Shown in pieces: positions 15,241-24,002 of a DNA stretch of 64,000 nucleotides. The position numbers and the translations under genes were made by a program. Below the pieces are notes generated by a model, which worked only from the letters and a program-made list of their open reading frames with translations, had not been told where the DNA came from and ran no database searches. The DNA is from UBA868 sp016776875 (GTDB lineage: Bacteria; Pseudomonadota; Gammaproteobacteria; Arenicellales; UBA868). The stretch's first letter is position 1; each line of letters opens with the position of its first letter. Location of the stretch: NCBI GenBank assembly GCA_051201585.1, contig CP179198.1, forward strand, positions 2,294,001-2,358,000. The letters are read 5' to 3'.

Positions 15241-16677
15241 TTAAGAGCGATCTGAACTCAAGACGCTCTTGTCTTGACCTGGAACCATCGCCATATCAGC
15301 TAATTGACCCACTGTAATCGGGCGAATGGGAGATCGGATTCGATAGTGACCTATCTCATCGACCGGCACGCCTTGGGCGTTAGCCATCACCTGACTTACC
15401 GTCAAAGCGCATTTTCGCCCCATGCAGGGACCCATTCCACAACGGGTGAATGCTTTACCTTGATTAGGGCCCATACAACCGCGGGCCGCGACCTGCCGAA
15501 TTTCCTTCGCCGTTACTTCCTCACAACGACAGACAATGGTCTCATCTGCCGGCAGTTGAAAATCAGCGGTCGGCGAAAAAGCGCAATCAAGAAAACGGCG
15601 CAACCGACGCTGTCGCCGTAACGCACGTGATTCCGTTGCCACCATTGCACGATGCTGTGTTCTAAGATAGGTTTCGACCTCGTGCGCCACCCTTTCTCCT
15701 TGCAACGCAGCTACTGACGCACCACCGATTCGTGCGCCATCACCAATGATCGATATACATTTGCGACTGGTGCTGCCCGCGCCCTGAATATCGGGAACCC
15801 AGCACGATTGGGCCGAATCAAAGTGATGCCGAATACCCGCTGACATCGAGAGCCAGGTATTAGGCACAACGCCATCATGCACCAATAACAATGATGTTGA
15901 TAATTTATGGCGATAGCCCCTCACTTCATAACTCACAGAAGATAGATGTGCCTCACCTTGAGCTTTTAGCGAACGTACGCCTCGCTCCATATTCATCTTG
16001 ACTCTTGCATTCCATAACCACTTCATTCCCTCCAACATTGATTTGGGGCAGGCGGTCAAAGCACTCACTCCCAATAAGACTGCGCGCAAGGACATCGAAG
16101 GGCGGGTATCCAAGATGGCCTGCGGCCGAATCCCAAAACTCGCCAATTGCGCCGCGTACAAATAAAGCAAGGGTCCAGTGCCGGCAAGAACAACATCATC
16201 CTCTGGCAAAAGACGGGAAGACTTCAAAAGGGTTTGTGCTGCGCCCACAGTCATCACGCCAGGTAATGTCCACCCTTCAAACGGTGTTGGCCGCTCCATT
16301 GCACCCGTTGCCAAGATGACGTGCTTTGGATAGAGCATCTGCGCCGACCCATTCTCAATCAGGCCCAGCCCCAACTCAGGTTCCTGATCCGATGTGATCT
16401 GCCAGACTGAAACACCGGGTCGATACTGGGCGTCGCTTTGTCGAAACCGGTTCGTGAGCGCCGCACCCACAGCGTACTCGCCTCCGAGAAGTCGCATATC
16501 TTGAGGTCGATCTGCAAATACTTTTTCGACTCCTTTATAAATTTGTCCCCCGGGCGCAGCCTGCTCATCGAGGACAACCACATCTCTTCCGCCTTCAGCC
16601 AACTCGCAAGCGGCTGTCAAGCCGGCCGGTCCTGCTCCGATAACAGCAACATCACATAACTGGAGTTGAGTGGTCAT
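15241..16677 (-). CDS. FAD oxidoreductase with BFD-type 2Fe-2S domain (HcnB/D-Hyp dehydrogenase type)
   Basis: This 478-residue flavoprotein has an N-terminal FAD dinucleotide fold (VIGAGPAGLTAACELAEGG, residues 12-30) and a second nucleotide fold near 155-180. Its C-terminal bacterioferredoxin-like 2Fe-2S domain contains CRCEEVT and CGMGPCMGRKC. This is the architecture of the HcnB, OoxA and D-hydroxyproline-dehydrogenase large subunits, which work with a small 2Fe-2S subunit and a DadA-like flavoprotein. Those two partners are immediately upstream, with a 4-nt overlap. A D-amino or imino acid, opine or hydroxyproline-like substrate is expected; the exact one is unknown. Confidence 0.82.
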   Translation of the reverse strand: MTTQLQLCDVAVIGAGPAGLTAACELAEGGRDVVVLDEQAAPGGQIYKGVEKVFADRPQDMRLLGGEYAVGAALTNRFRQSDAQYRPGVSVWQITSDQEPELGLGLIENGSAQMLYPKHVILATGAMERPTPFEGWTLPGVMTVGAAQTLLKSSRLLPEDDVVLAGTGPLLYLYAAQLASFGIRPQAILDTRPSMSLRAVLLGVSALTACPKSMLEGMKWLWNARVKMNMERGVRSLKAQGEAHLSSVSYEVRGYRHKLSTSLLLVHDGVVPNTWLSMSAGIRHHFDSAQSCWVPDIQGAGSTSRKCISIIGDGARIGGASVAALQGERVAHEVETYLRTQHRAMVATESRALRRQRRLRRFLDCAFSPTADFQLPADETIVCRCEEVTAKEIRQVAARGCMGPNQGKAFTRCGMGPCMGRKCALTVSQVMANAQGVPVDEIGHYRIRSPIRPITVGQLADMAMVPGQDKSVLSSDRS

Positions 16678-16994
16678 TCTTTCGAGACCTCCTTGACGTC
16701 CATCCCAGGGCTATCAATTAAATTGGAGACCTTTGAAATTTTCATCCCTTCGGTAATTTCGGTGAGACAGGCCTGCACGACACCTATCGCCTCGACTTGG
16801 ACGAAGCATTCATAGCAATTGCCGATCATGCAAAATGGCGCCCGCGGTAAACTACTCACAGGTGAGTTCCGAAATATAAATACACCTGAGCCTAATAATG
16901 CCGCCGCAATCGTATCTCCCCGACTCGCGGTCAATCTGCGGCCTTCGAAACTAAAATTTACTGGATCAATCAGTTTAATTCGCGGTCGAAACAT
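16674..16994 (-). CDS. Small 2Fe-2S subunit (HcnA/D-Hyp dehydrogenase gamma type)
   Basis: This 106-residue ferredoxin-like subunit has a C-x4-C-x2-C motif in FCMIGNCYECFV plus a fourth cysteine in QACLTE. A longer frame extends upstream, but the ATG at 16994 gives the family-typical length and overlaps the end of the preceding dehydrogenase gene by 20 nt, as expected of a coupled operon. It should pass electrons between the two flavin subunits. It overlaps the next gene by 4 nt. Confidence 0.8.
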   Translation of the reverse strand: MFRPRIKLIDPVNFSFEGRRLTASRGDTIAAALLGSGVFIFRNSPVSSLPRAPFCMIGNCYECFVQVEAIGVVQACLTEITEGMKISKVSNLIDSPGMDVKEVSKE

Positions 16995-18102
16995 CGAAAC
17001 GCTCCGGTCCAAAACATCGGTAATCAGTGGGTATCGTGCCATCGACAACCCAGCGGCAAACCTCCTGGGCATGAACGGCAGCAAGCGTGACACCACTATG
17101 ACAAGAGAAAGCAAACGCCCCAGGAAATTCCTCAGACTGACTGTAAACCGGGAAACCATCCGGCGTCATAATCCGCAACGCAGCCCAGTTACGCTGAATG
17201 CGCAAGCTTCGAAGATAGGGGAAAGCGCTTGCGCAACGGCGAACAATATCTTGCAGGGTATCGGTCGTCGTTTCCGAATTGAAGCCCACGTCTCGCGCTG
17301 ATGCGCCCAGCATAAAGGTACCTTCGTCCGTTTGACGAATCATGTTAGTCGGGTAAGCAAGCTGCTCTGCACTACGCTCAGTCACAATGATTTGTCCCTG
17401 CTCGGGATATATCGGTATTCTGATGCTTACCTGTTGGCCCAAACCAACAGATCCATGCCCTGCGGCAATGACCAACCGTTCACAACTCGCAACTTGCCGT
17501 CCCTTGCTGAGGAGCTCAAACCCGCTAGATGTCAGCGGCTGGATTTGATCGATACTGGATAAGGGCAGATAGCGCCCTCCGTGCTTACTAAAACCCTCCT
17601 GCAAAGCACGCAATAGATGCAGAGGATTGACATGTCCATCATGGGGGCAATAAGTAGCGCCCGCAACACCCTCTCCAATCCCGGGAAGATACTTGGCCAA
17701 GGTTCGCCCTTGAACAAGCTCATACTCATATCCCTCCTCACCCGCGTCAGCTTTTAAAGCTTCTAGCACGCGGAGATACTGCTGCAGTTCAGCCTCACTC
17801 AGCGAAATGTTAAAACCACCGGACTGGTGATAACCCAGATCGTGACCCGTAAGGTCCGTAAGCTGATCACTAAAGTTCGCCCAGTCATCTGCCGACTTGC
17901 GCGACCACCGCGCATATTCACACATCCCTTCGCCTTTGCCCTGAACCCAAACCAAGCCAAAGTTGCCGCGAGCCGTTCGAATTGCGTTATCCCCTTCGTC
18001 AATTAAAGCTACGCTTAAACCCGCCTGACTGAAACCGTAAGCAAAAGATGAACCAAGAAGTCCGCCACCAATGACCGCGACATCAAAGTATTTTTTTGTC
18101 AT
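16975..18102 (-). CDS. DadA-like FAD-dependent amino/imino-acid dehydrogenase subunit
   Basis: This 375-residue D-amino-acid-oxidase-fold flavoprotein has an N-terminal FAD motif VIGGGLLGSSFAYGFSQAG (residues 10-28) and a C-terminal flavin contact region (AFSCHSGVTLAAV). It corresponds to the HcnC, OoxB or D-hydroxyproline dehydrogenase beta subunit. The gene begins 3 nt after the MFS transporter gene and overlaps the 2Fe-2S subunit gene. With its partners it would oxidise an amino or imino acid at the membrane and pass electrons to the respiratory chain, as known for related complexes. The substrate is not determined by sequence. Confidence 0.83.
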   Translation of the reverse strand: MTKKYFDVAVIGGGLLGSSFAYGFSQAGLSVALIDEGDNAIRTARGNFGLVWVQGKGEGMCEYARWSRKSADDWANFSDQLTDLTGHDLGYHQSGGFNISLSEAELQQYLRVLEALKADAGEEGYEYELVQGRTLAKYLPGIGEGVAGATYCPHDGHVNPLHLLRALQEGFSKHGGRYLPLSSIDQIQPLTSSGFELLSKGRQVASCERLVIAAGHGSVGLGQQVSIRIPIYPEQGQIIVTERSAEQLAYPTNMIRQTDEGTFMLGASARDVGFNSETTTDTLQDIVRRCASAFPYLRSLRIQRNWAALRIMTPDGFPVYSQSEEFPGAFAFSCHSGVTLAAVHAQEVCRWVVDGTIPTDYRCFGPERFDVSTAN

Positions 18103-18105
18103 GCG

Positions 18106-19332
18106 TTAATTGCTCTGGCGGGGTAACAGGTAACGAAGTCCAATTAGGGCGAACAGTGATCCCGCAGCAGTCGCAGCAAACGCAAAAGTCCACCCTTCGA
18201 TAGAATGAGGGCCCGTGCCGAGATCAAGCACGAGTCCGACAACAAGCGGCCCTAAAAAACCCCCGGAAAATCCCATCACCGAGTGAGTCGCTAGCGTTGC
18301 GCCCCGCTCCCCTTCTCGCGCCGCTGCAACGACGCCGCTCGTGAGTGCCGCGGAATCACTCATGATAAAGACCGAATAGAGTCCGGCAACAACAAGCACC
18401 ACAACAAAAGGAAGCGCGCCAATAAAACCAAGTATCGTCCCAACAATTACCGAAAGCATCATTACAACAGATATTGTGTTCCCGCGATCTCTTTTTAAAC
18501 ACAAATGAGCCCCGATCACACTGGCAGGCGCGCCCAAAAGACTGAATAGCGCAGCAAAACCAGCTACCGCTTCACGACTCATTGTTGCGCCTGACACACT
18601 TGCAGCAAAAATCAAAAAAGCCACGATCCAGGCTCGATAGGCAAATAATTCATACGAATGACCGGTGTATCCCCATATATAGGCAAGCGCAGTTTTATTC
18701 CTTAAAACGGGCCGGAAATCAAGCGGATGACGATCCGATGGATTGACCCACTTCGGCCGTTTTCCGGGAATTGCAAAATAAATAAGAAAGACGCACCCCA
18801 GCTGACACACGCCGGCTAACAAAAATACGTAGCGCCATGACATCATTGCACTTGCAACACCGGTGAAGAAATAAGATCCCGCCGTACCAATACTGAATGC
18901 GCTCAGGTACCAAGGCAAAACCTTTTGCCGATCAACTTCATTAAGTCGGTCGTTCAGAATCTGCAGACCCGGCATGTAGGTGCCCGCAAGGGAAACGCCA
19001 GCCAGGAATCGAAAAATCATTGCGCTGAAAAATCCATCTGCGAAAAGCGCAAAACCGACCGAGCCTAAGATCCCGCAGCACAATCCAAATAGATATATCC
19101 GACGCGCATCAAGGACATCGGTCAATCCCACTAAAAAAGGAACCGCAGCGACATAACCGGCAAAGTAAATACCCCCGATCCAGCCTGCCTGAGTGCTACT
19201 CAGCGACCACTCCACAGTGAACTCATTTAGCAGAACTGCGAAGTTCGCAAAACTGGACATCGCGAGCAACTGCGCCACTGACAATACGGCCAGCAGTGCA
19301 ATGGACGACAGTTTCTGATGAGAATCCGACAT
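18106..19332 (-). CDS. Major facilitator superfamily transporter
   Basis: This 408-residue membrane protein has about twelve transmembrane helices and an MFS-like first cytoplasmic loop (GLTDVLDARRIYLFG) after helix 2. It is first in the operon with the three dehydrogenase subunits and is divergent, across a 136-base promoter gap, from the enolase-family gene. It is therefore the probable importer of the compound these two clusters degrade. The family is clear; the substrate is unknown. Confidence 0.82.
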   Translation of the reverse strand: MSDSHQKLSSIALLAVLSVAQLLAMSSFANFAVLLNEFTVEWSLSSTQAGWIGGIYFAGYVAAVPFLVGLTDVLDARRIYLFGLCCGILGSVGFALFADGFFSAMIFRFLAGVSLAGTYMPGLQILNDRLNEVDRQKVLPWYLSAFSIGTAGSYFFTGVASAMMSWRYVFLLAGVCQLGCVFLIYFAIPGKRPKWVNPSDRHPLDFRPVLRNKTALAYIWGYTGHSYELFAYRAWIVAFLIFAASVSGATMSREAVAGFAALFSLLGAPASVIGAHLCLKRDRGNTISVVMMLSVIVGTILGFIGALPFVVVLVVAGLYSVFIMSDSAALTSGVVAAAREGERGATLATHSVMGFSGGFLGPLVVGLVLDLGTGPHSIEGWTFAFAATAAGSLFALIGLRYLLPRQSN

Positions 19333-19468
19333 GGCTTAACAAATTTACCGTGGTTTTGAGAAGATAACTTGTAAGGGCGGTTTAAACGGCGCAATTAACT
19401 AAGACCTTAACACTAGGGACTTATAGACTTAACACTTCCGAATCAACGATCTCAACAGGTCCGTCTTT

Positions 19469-20586
19469 ATGAAAATAAGCCGAATACGTATTTTCCGAGC
19501 AGATCTTCCAATGATCGAAGGGAAGCTACAGTTGGTCAACCCAATCGCATGCCGGCTTTGACACGACAGTCGTCCTGGTTGATACCGATGAGGGCCTCAC
19601 AGGCGTTGGTGAATGCTGCCCGCTGGGACCTACTTATTTACCTGCTTATGCGCATGGCGTCCGCGCAGGCATCGCCCAACTTGCACCCCATCTGATCAAT
19701 GAAGATCCCACGCAACTGGATCGAATTAACAACTTAATGGATACCCAATTGAAAGGGCATCCCTATGTAAAGTCAGCAATTGATATGGCCTGCTGGGATA
19801 TTTTGGGCAAAGCTACAGGCTTGCCCGTCTACGTTTTACTGGGCGGAAAAGCTTCAAGAGAAAGTAACACTTTATAAAGTTGTCTCTCGAGCTGATCCCA
19901 ACGCAATGGCAGAGCGGATTCCCGAATATCGCGATAAGGGCTTTCGCCAGTTTCAAGTCAAGGTTGGTGAGGAACCTTCGACCGATATTATTCGCATCCA
20001 TCGGGTGGCCGAGGAAATGGAAGCCGGCGAAGTGCTAAACGCAGACGCTAACACCGGGTGGAAACAGCATGAGGCCCTGCAGGTCGCCCACGGAATTGCT
20101 GATATCGGGAAACAAACCGGTATTCGAGTCACATTCGAGCAACCTTGTCTTTCTTATCACGAATGTCTCGCGGTCAGACAGCACACAAATCTGCCCTTTG
20201 TGCTGGATGAGTGCATGGATAGCATCAATGCTTTATTGCAGGCACAGCATGATCATGCAATGGATATGATTAATTTAAAGATTAGTCGATTTGGGGGGAT
20301 TACCCGAGCGCGACAAGTGCGCGACTTATGTGTTTCATTAGGACTTCCAATGAACGTGGAGGACAGTTGGGGTGGAGAAATTACCACTGCCGCAATCGCA
20401 CACCTGGCCCACTCCACACCGCCTGCTTTTCAATTTCAGTCCTCAGCGTTCCATGAATACTCAACGACTCAAATTGCAACGGGCGCGCCATCGGTTCAGG
20501 ATGGCGCCATGGTGGCATCAGACGCGCCGGGTCTTGGGGTTGAACCCATTGTTGATGCGCTCGAGACGGTAGCGGAATTTAATTAA
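19469..20586 (+). CDS. Enolase-superfamily racemase/epimerase or dehydratase, two apparent frameshifts
   Basis: This is a mandelate-racemase/muconate-lactonising-type enzyme of 371 residues when read through two breaks. The N-terminal capping domain opens MKISRIRIFRADLPMIEG. The barrel carries a lysine in FQVKVG, metal ligands in NADAN, FEQP and VLDE, and a second lysine in INLKISRFGG. Opposed lysines are the arrangement of racemases and epimerases such as hydroxyproline-betaine 2-epimerase, and also occur in cis-3-hydroxyproline dehydratase. The breaks lie at AGCT 19524-19527 and 19850-19853. Dropping one base at each gives EGSYSWS and LLGGKLQEK, fully in family. It heads an operon with DapA-like and demethylase genes. 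The substrate is inferred to be an imino acid or its betaine. Confidence 0.78.
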
Positions 20587-20603
20587 AACCAAGGAGTTTC
20601 AAA

Positions 20604-21506
20604 ATGCAGTTTGAAGGCATCTACACCCCTATCATTACGCCGTTTTATGACGATGGCTCAATCAACGAAGAAGGCTTTGCCCAGGTCATTGAATTTCTAG
20701 TCGGCTCTGGCTCTCATGGCATTGTGGTGGGTGGCACGACTGGCGAATACTATGCCCAAACGCTCGAAGAGCGCGTTCACCTATTGCAAATCGCTCACCA
20801 AACAATCAACGGGCGAGCGACGTTAATGGCCGGTGTTGGCGCGATCAGGACTGAGGACTCCATTGAGCTGGCACAAACGGCAGCGCAGATTGGCGTCGAT
20901 GCGCTTCTCGTTAATTCGCCGCCTTACGTTTTACCGACGGAAGCGGAAAACGCAGCCCACGCCCTCGCCATTGACCGCGCCGCTCAGTTGCCGATCATGC
21001 TTTACAACTATCCTGGGCGCACGGGCGTCGGGATGGACGAAGCGTATTTAAATCTTGTGAGTGCGTCCAAAAATTTTTGTGCAATCAAGGAAAGCTCGGG
21101 CGATATCAATCGACTGCATTTGCTCGCAAATGATTTTCCACAAATTCAGCTCTCCTGTGGCGCCGATGACCAGGCGCTTGAATTTTTTGTCTGGGGGGCA
21201 AGAAGCTGGGTATGTGCAGGTGGTAACTTTGCGCCGGAGGCTCATATCGCGCTTTATGAGGCTTGCGTCGTCAATCAAGATTTTGAACTGGGTCGGAAAA
21301 TAATGGCGGCCATGCTTCCGCTGATGTCACTTCTCGAACAAGGTGGGAAATTCGGTCAATGCATCAAACACGCAACCGCTCTGCGTGGGATGCCTGCAGG
21401 ACCCCCCAGAAGCCCACTAGCCCCACTAGAAGATTCGGAGAAATCAGCGTTAGCGAAAGTCATCGAAACGATGGATGCTGAAATTGCCGCGATCCAGGCG
21501 AATTAG
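20604..21506 (+). CDS. DapA-family aldolase/deaminase
   Basis: This 300-residue dihydrodipicolinate-synthase-family protein has GGTTGEYY near residue 43, the tyrosine in YNYPGRTG (Y136) and the Schiff-base lysine K162 in AIKESSGD. The family includes pyrroline-4-hydroxy-2-carboxylate deaminase and several 2-keto-acid lyases. Beside a D-hydroxyproline-dehydrogenase-like complex and an enolase-family enzyme, a deaminase of a hydroxyproline-type pathway is a reasonable guess. An AGGAG ribosome site precedes the ATG, 17 nt after the enolase stop. True lysine biosynthesis is unlikely in this context. Confidence 0.82.
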   Translation: MQFEGIYTPIITPFYDDGSINEEGFAQVIEFLVGSGSHGIVVGGTTGEYYAQTLEERVHLLQIAHQTINGRATLMAGVGAIRTEDSIELAQTAAQIGVDALLVNSPPYVLPTEAENAAHALAIDRAAQLPIMLYNYPGRTGVGMDEAYLNLVSASKNFCAIKESSGDINRLHLLANDFPQIQLSCGADDQALEFFVWGARSWVCAGGNFAPEAHIALYEACVVNQDFELGRKIMAAMLPLMSLLEQGGKFGQCIKHATALRGMPAGPPRSPLAPLEDSEKSALAKVIETMDAEIAAIQAN

Positions 21507-21548
21507 CGGGCTCCAGAAAATTAAACTCTCGGCGAGGCAAAAACAAAA

Positions 21549-23960
21549 ATGAGTAATACCTATCGGGTGATTGTGATCGGCGGTGGAGTCGTGGGGAGTT
21601 CTGTCCTCTACCATCTGGCAAAACTGGGATGGACCGACGTCTGCTTATTAGAAAGATCAGTGTTGACGGCGGGTTCTTCCTGGCATGCGGCCGGCGGCAT
21701 CCATGCGCTTAACGCAGACCCCAATATGGCCTCCCTTCAGGCCTATACCATCGATTTGCTCTCGGAGATTCAAACTGAATCGGGTCAAGATATTGGACTC
21801 AGCATGACCGGTGGAATCACGGTTGCATCGGCGCCCGCCCGCTGGGAATGGTTACAGTCAGCTTATCGAATATTTCAAACCATTGGGATCGAAGACTGTT
21901 ACTTAATGACGCCGCAAGACATTAAAGACAAATGTCCCATCATGGATATCAGCGGGGTACTCGGTGGTCTCTGGTGTGACCGCGAAGGATACGTGGATAC
22001 CACCGGGACGGTGCATGCCTACGCCGGCGCTGCAAAGAAACGAGGTGCGACGGTCATTGAACATACAAAAGTAGAGGAATTGCGCCAACGAAACGACGGC
22101 AGCTGGGATGTCATTACCGATAAAGGTGAATTTCATGCCGAACACATCGTCAACGCCGGTGGATTGTGGGCAAAACAAGTCGGTCGCATGGTCGGTCTCG
22201 ATCTCCCACTCTCGCCCCTTGAGCATCACTATTTACTGACAGAAACCATCCCTGAAGTCGCCGCCCTCCATACTGAACTCCCGATGACCGTAGACCTCGA
22301 GGGATTCACCTATATGCGTCAATATCAAAAAGGCATATTGGTTGGAATTTACGAGATCAATCATAAGCACTGGAATATGGACGGCGCGCCGTGGGACTAC
22401 GGAATTGAATTGATACAGGAAGATATTGACCGGATTTCTGATGAACTGGAAATGGCCTTCAACCGCTATCCGGTTTTAACAGAGGTTGGCATCAAAAATT
22501 GGGTGAACGGTGCATTTACGTTTTCACCCGATGGCAACCCACTGGTGGGTCCCGTGGCAGCCGTCCCGAACTATTGGCTTGCCTGCGGCGTCATGGCGGG
22601 CTTTTTGCAAGGCGGAGGCGTTGGAAAAACGCTTGCTGAATGGATGATCCATGGCGAGACGGAAGCTGATGCTTGGCCGATGGACATCGCGCGCTATGGA
22701 GAATTCACGTCAAATCGTGAGTACATCCGCCAAACAACCGGACAGTTTTATTCTCGTCGATTCGTGATGACCTATCCCAATGAGCAGCTTCCGGCCGGTC
22801 GCCCCGTCAAGAAATCACCCGCATGGTCTGCAATGAATCACGCAGGGGCTCAGTGGGGATGCAGTTGGGGTCTTGAAATACCGCTCATGTTTGCAGGGAA
22901 GAACTTCTCAGAAACACCAACGCTCAAACGCTCGAACGCATTCAATGTGGTCGCCGAGGAATGCGCTGCTGTCCGTGAGCGCGTGGGCCTGCTCGATATC
23001 AGCGGTTTTTCGAGATATGAAATAACGGGTCCAGATGCAGAAGCATGGCTCGGTCGTGTCCTCGCCGGTCGCCTGCCGCCTCCCGGGCGAGCACGTTTAG
23101 CTCCGATGCTCGCACCCAGCGGTCGTCTCAAAGGCGACTTAACGGTGTTGAACTGGGGCGATCAGGCCTGGTGGATTATGGGTTCTTACTATCTCCGCAA
23201 CTGGCATATGCGCTGGTTCCATGATCATCGCGCAACAGGTGTTGAGGTTCGTGACATCTCCGATACGATGGTTGGTTTTGGCATTACGGGACCTAAATCC
23301 CGAGACCTGCTCTCGGCACTGATGCATCAAGATATTGATGCCGCTTTACCCTTTATGGGATGCGCCACCGTTGACGTCGGACTCATCCGGGCGCGAGTTG
23401 CCCGTCTTTCAGTTTGCGGGGAACTGGGTTATGAAATCAACTGCAGCGCCGCTGAGCATATTGCGTTGCGGGATCTCCTGCTTGCAGCTGGTGCCAAGCA
23501 CAATTTAAGGGAGTTCGGCTTTTATGCGATGAATGCTCTGCGTCTTGAAAAAAGCTTTGGTGTTTGGAGTGCTGAATTTACCCAGGACCGTACGCCAGGA
23601 ATGACGGGCATGGACCGTTGGATTGATTGGTCTCGAGACGATTTTATTGGTCACGAAGCAGCGGCCAAAGAGCGCTCTATCGGTACCACTTCTCAACAAC
23701 TGGTCACGCTTGAGATTGATGCTGACGATGCAGATGCGTCCGGGTATGAGCCTATCTGGCAAAACGATAAACGCGTTGGCTTTGTCACATCCGGCGGTTA
23801 TGGACATCACACCGCGAAAAGCCTTGCGATGGGTTTATTGGACTCGGCAATTGACGAGAAAAACGGTCCACTCATGATCGATGTCGTCGGAAATCGGCGT
23901 AACGCCCGTGTGCTGTCCGAAGCCGTCTGGGATCCAAAGGGCATCCGAATGCGGCAGTAA
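21549..23960 (+). CDS. Dimethylglycine/sarcosine dehydrogenase-type N-demethylase with GcvT domain
   Basis: This 803-residue two-domain flavoenzyme removes an N-methyl group and hands formaldehyde to folate. Residues 7-400 are a DAO-type FAD domain with VIVIGGGVVGSSVLYHLAKL and the GSSWHAAGG motif, whose H46 matches the covalent-FAD histidine of DMGDH and SDH. Residues about 430-800 are an aminomethyltransferase (GcvT) domain for THF, including ELGYEINC and GFYAMNALRLEK. Products would be the demethylated amine and methylene-THF, linking this cluster to the serine cycle 3 kb away. Substrate candidates are dimethylglycine, sarcosine or an N-methyl imino acid. Confidence 0.87.
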   Translation: MSNTYRVIVIGGGVVGSSVLYHLAKLGWTDVCLLERSVLTAGSSWHAAGGIHALNADPNMASLQAYTIDLLSEIQTESGQDIGLSMTGGITVASAPARWEWLQSAYRIFQTIGIEDCYLMTPQDIKDKCPIMDISGVLGGLWCDREGYVDTTGTVHAYAGAAKKRGATVIEHTKVEELRQRNDGSWDVITDKGEFHAEHIVNAGGLWAKQVGRMVGLDLPLSPLEHHYLLTETIPEVAALHTELPMTVDLEGFTYMRQYQKGILVGIYEINHKHWNMDGAPWDYGIELIQEDIDRISDELEMAFNRYPVLTEVGIKNWVNGAFTFSPDGNPLVGPVAAVPNYWLACGVMAGFLQGGGVGKTLAEWMIHGETEADAWPMDIARYGEFTSNREYIRQTTGQFYSRRFVMTYPNEQLPAGRPVKKSPAWSAMNHAGAQWGCSWGLEIPLMFAGKNFSETPTLKRSNAFNVVAEECAAVRERVGLLDISGFSRYEITGPDAEAWLGRVLAGRLPPPGRARLAPMLAPSGRLKGDLTVLNWGDQAWWIMGSYYLRNWHMRWFHDHRATGVEVRDISDTMVGFGITGPKSRDLLSALMHQDIDAALPFMGCATVDVGLIRARVARLSVCGELGYEINCSAAEHIALRDLLLAAGAKHNLREFGFYAMNALRLEKSFGVWSAEFTQDRTPGMTGMDRWIDWSRDDFIGHEAAAKERSIGTTSQQLVTLEIDADDADASGYEPIWQNDKRVGFVTSGGYGHHTAKSLAMGLLDSAIDEKNGPLMIDVVGNRRNARVLSEAVWDPKGIRMRQ

Positions 23961-24002
23961 ATTCGCCGTCAATCTGTCAGTCCATATTAAAAAGTGAACA
24001 AA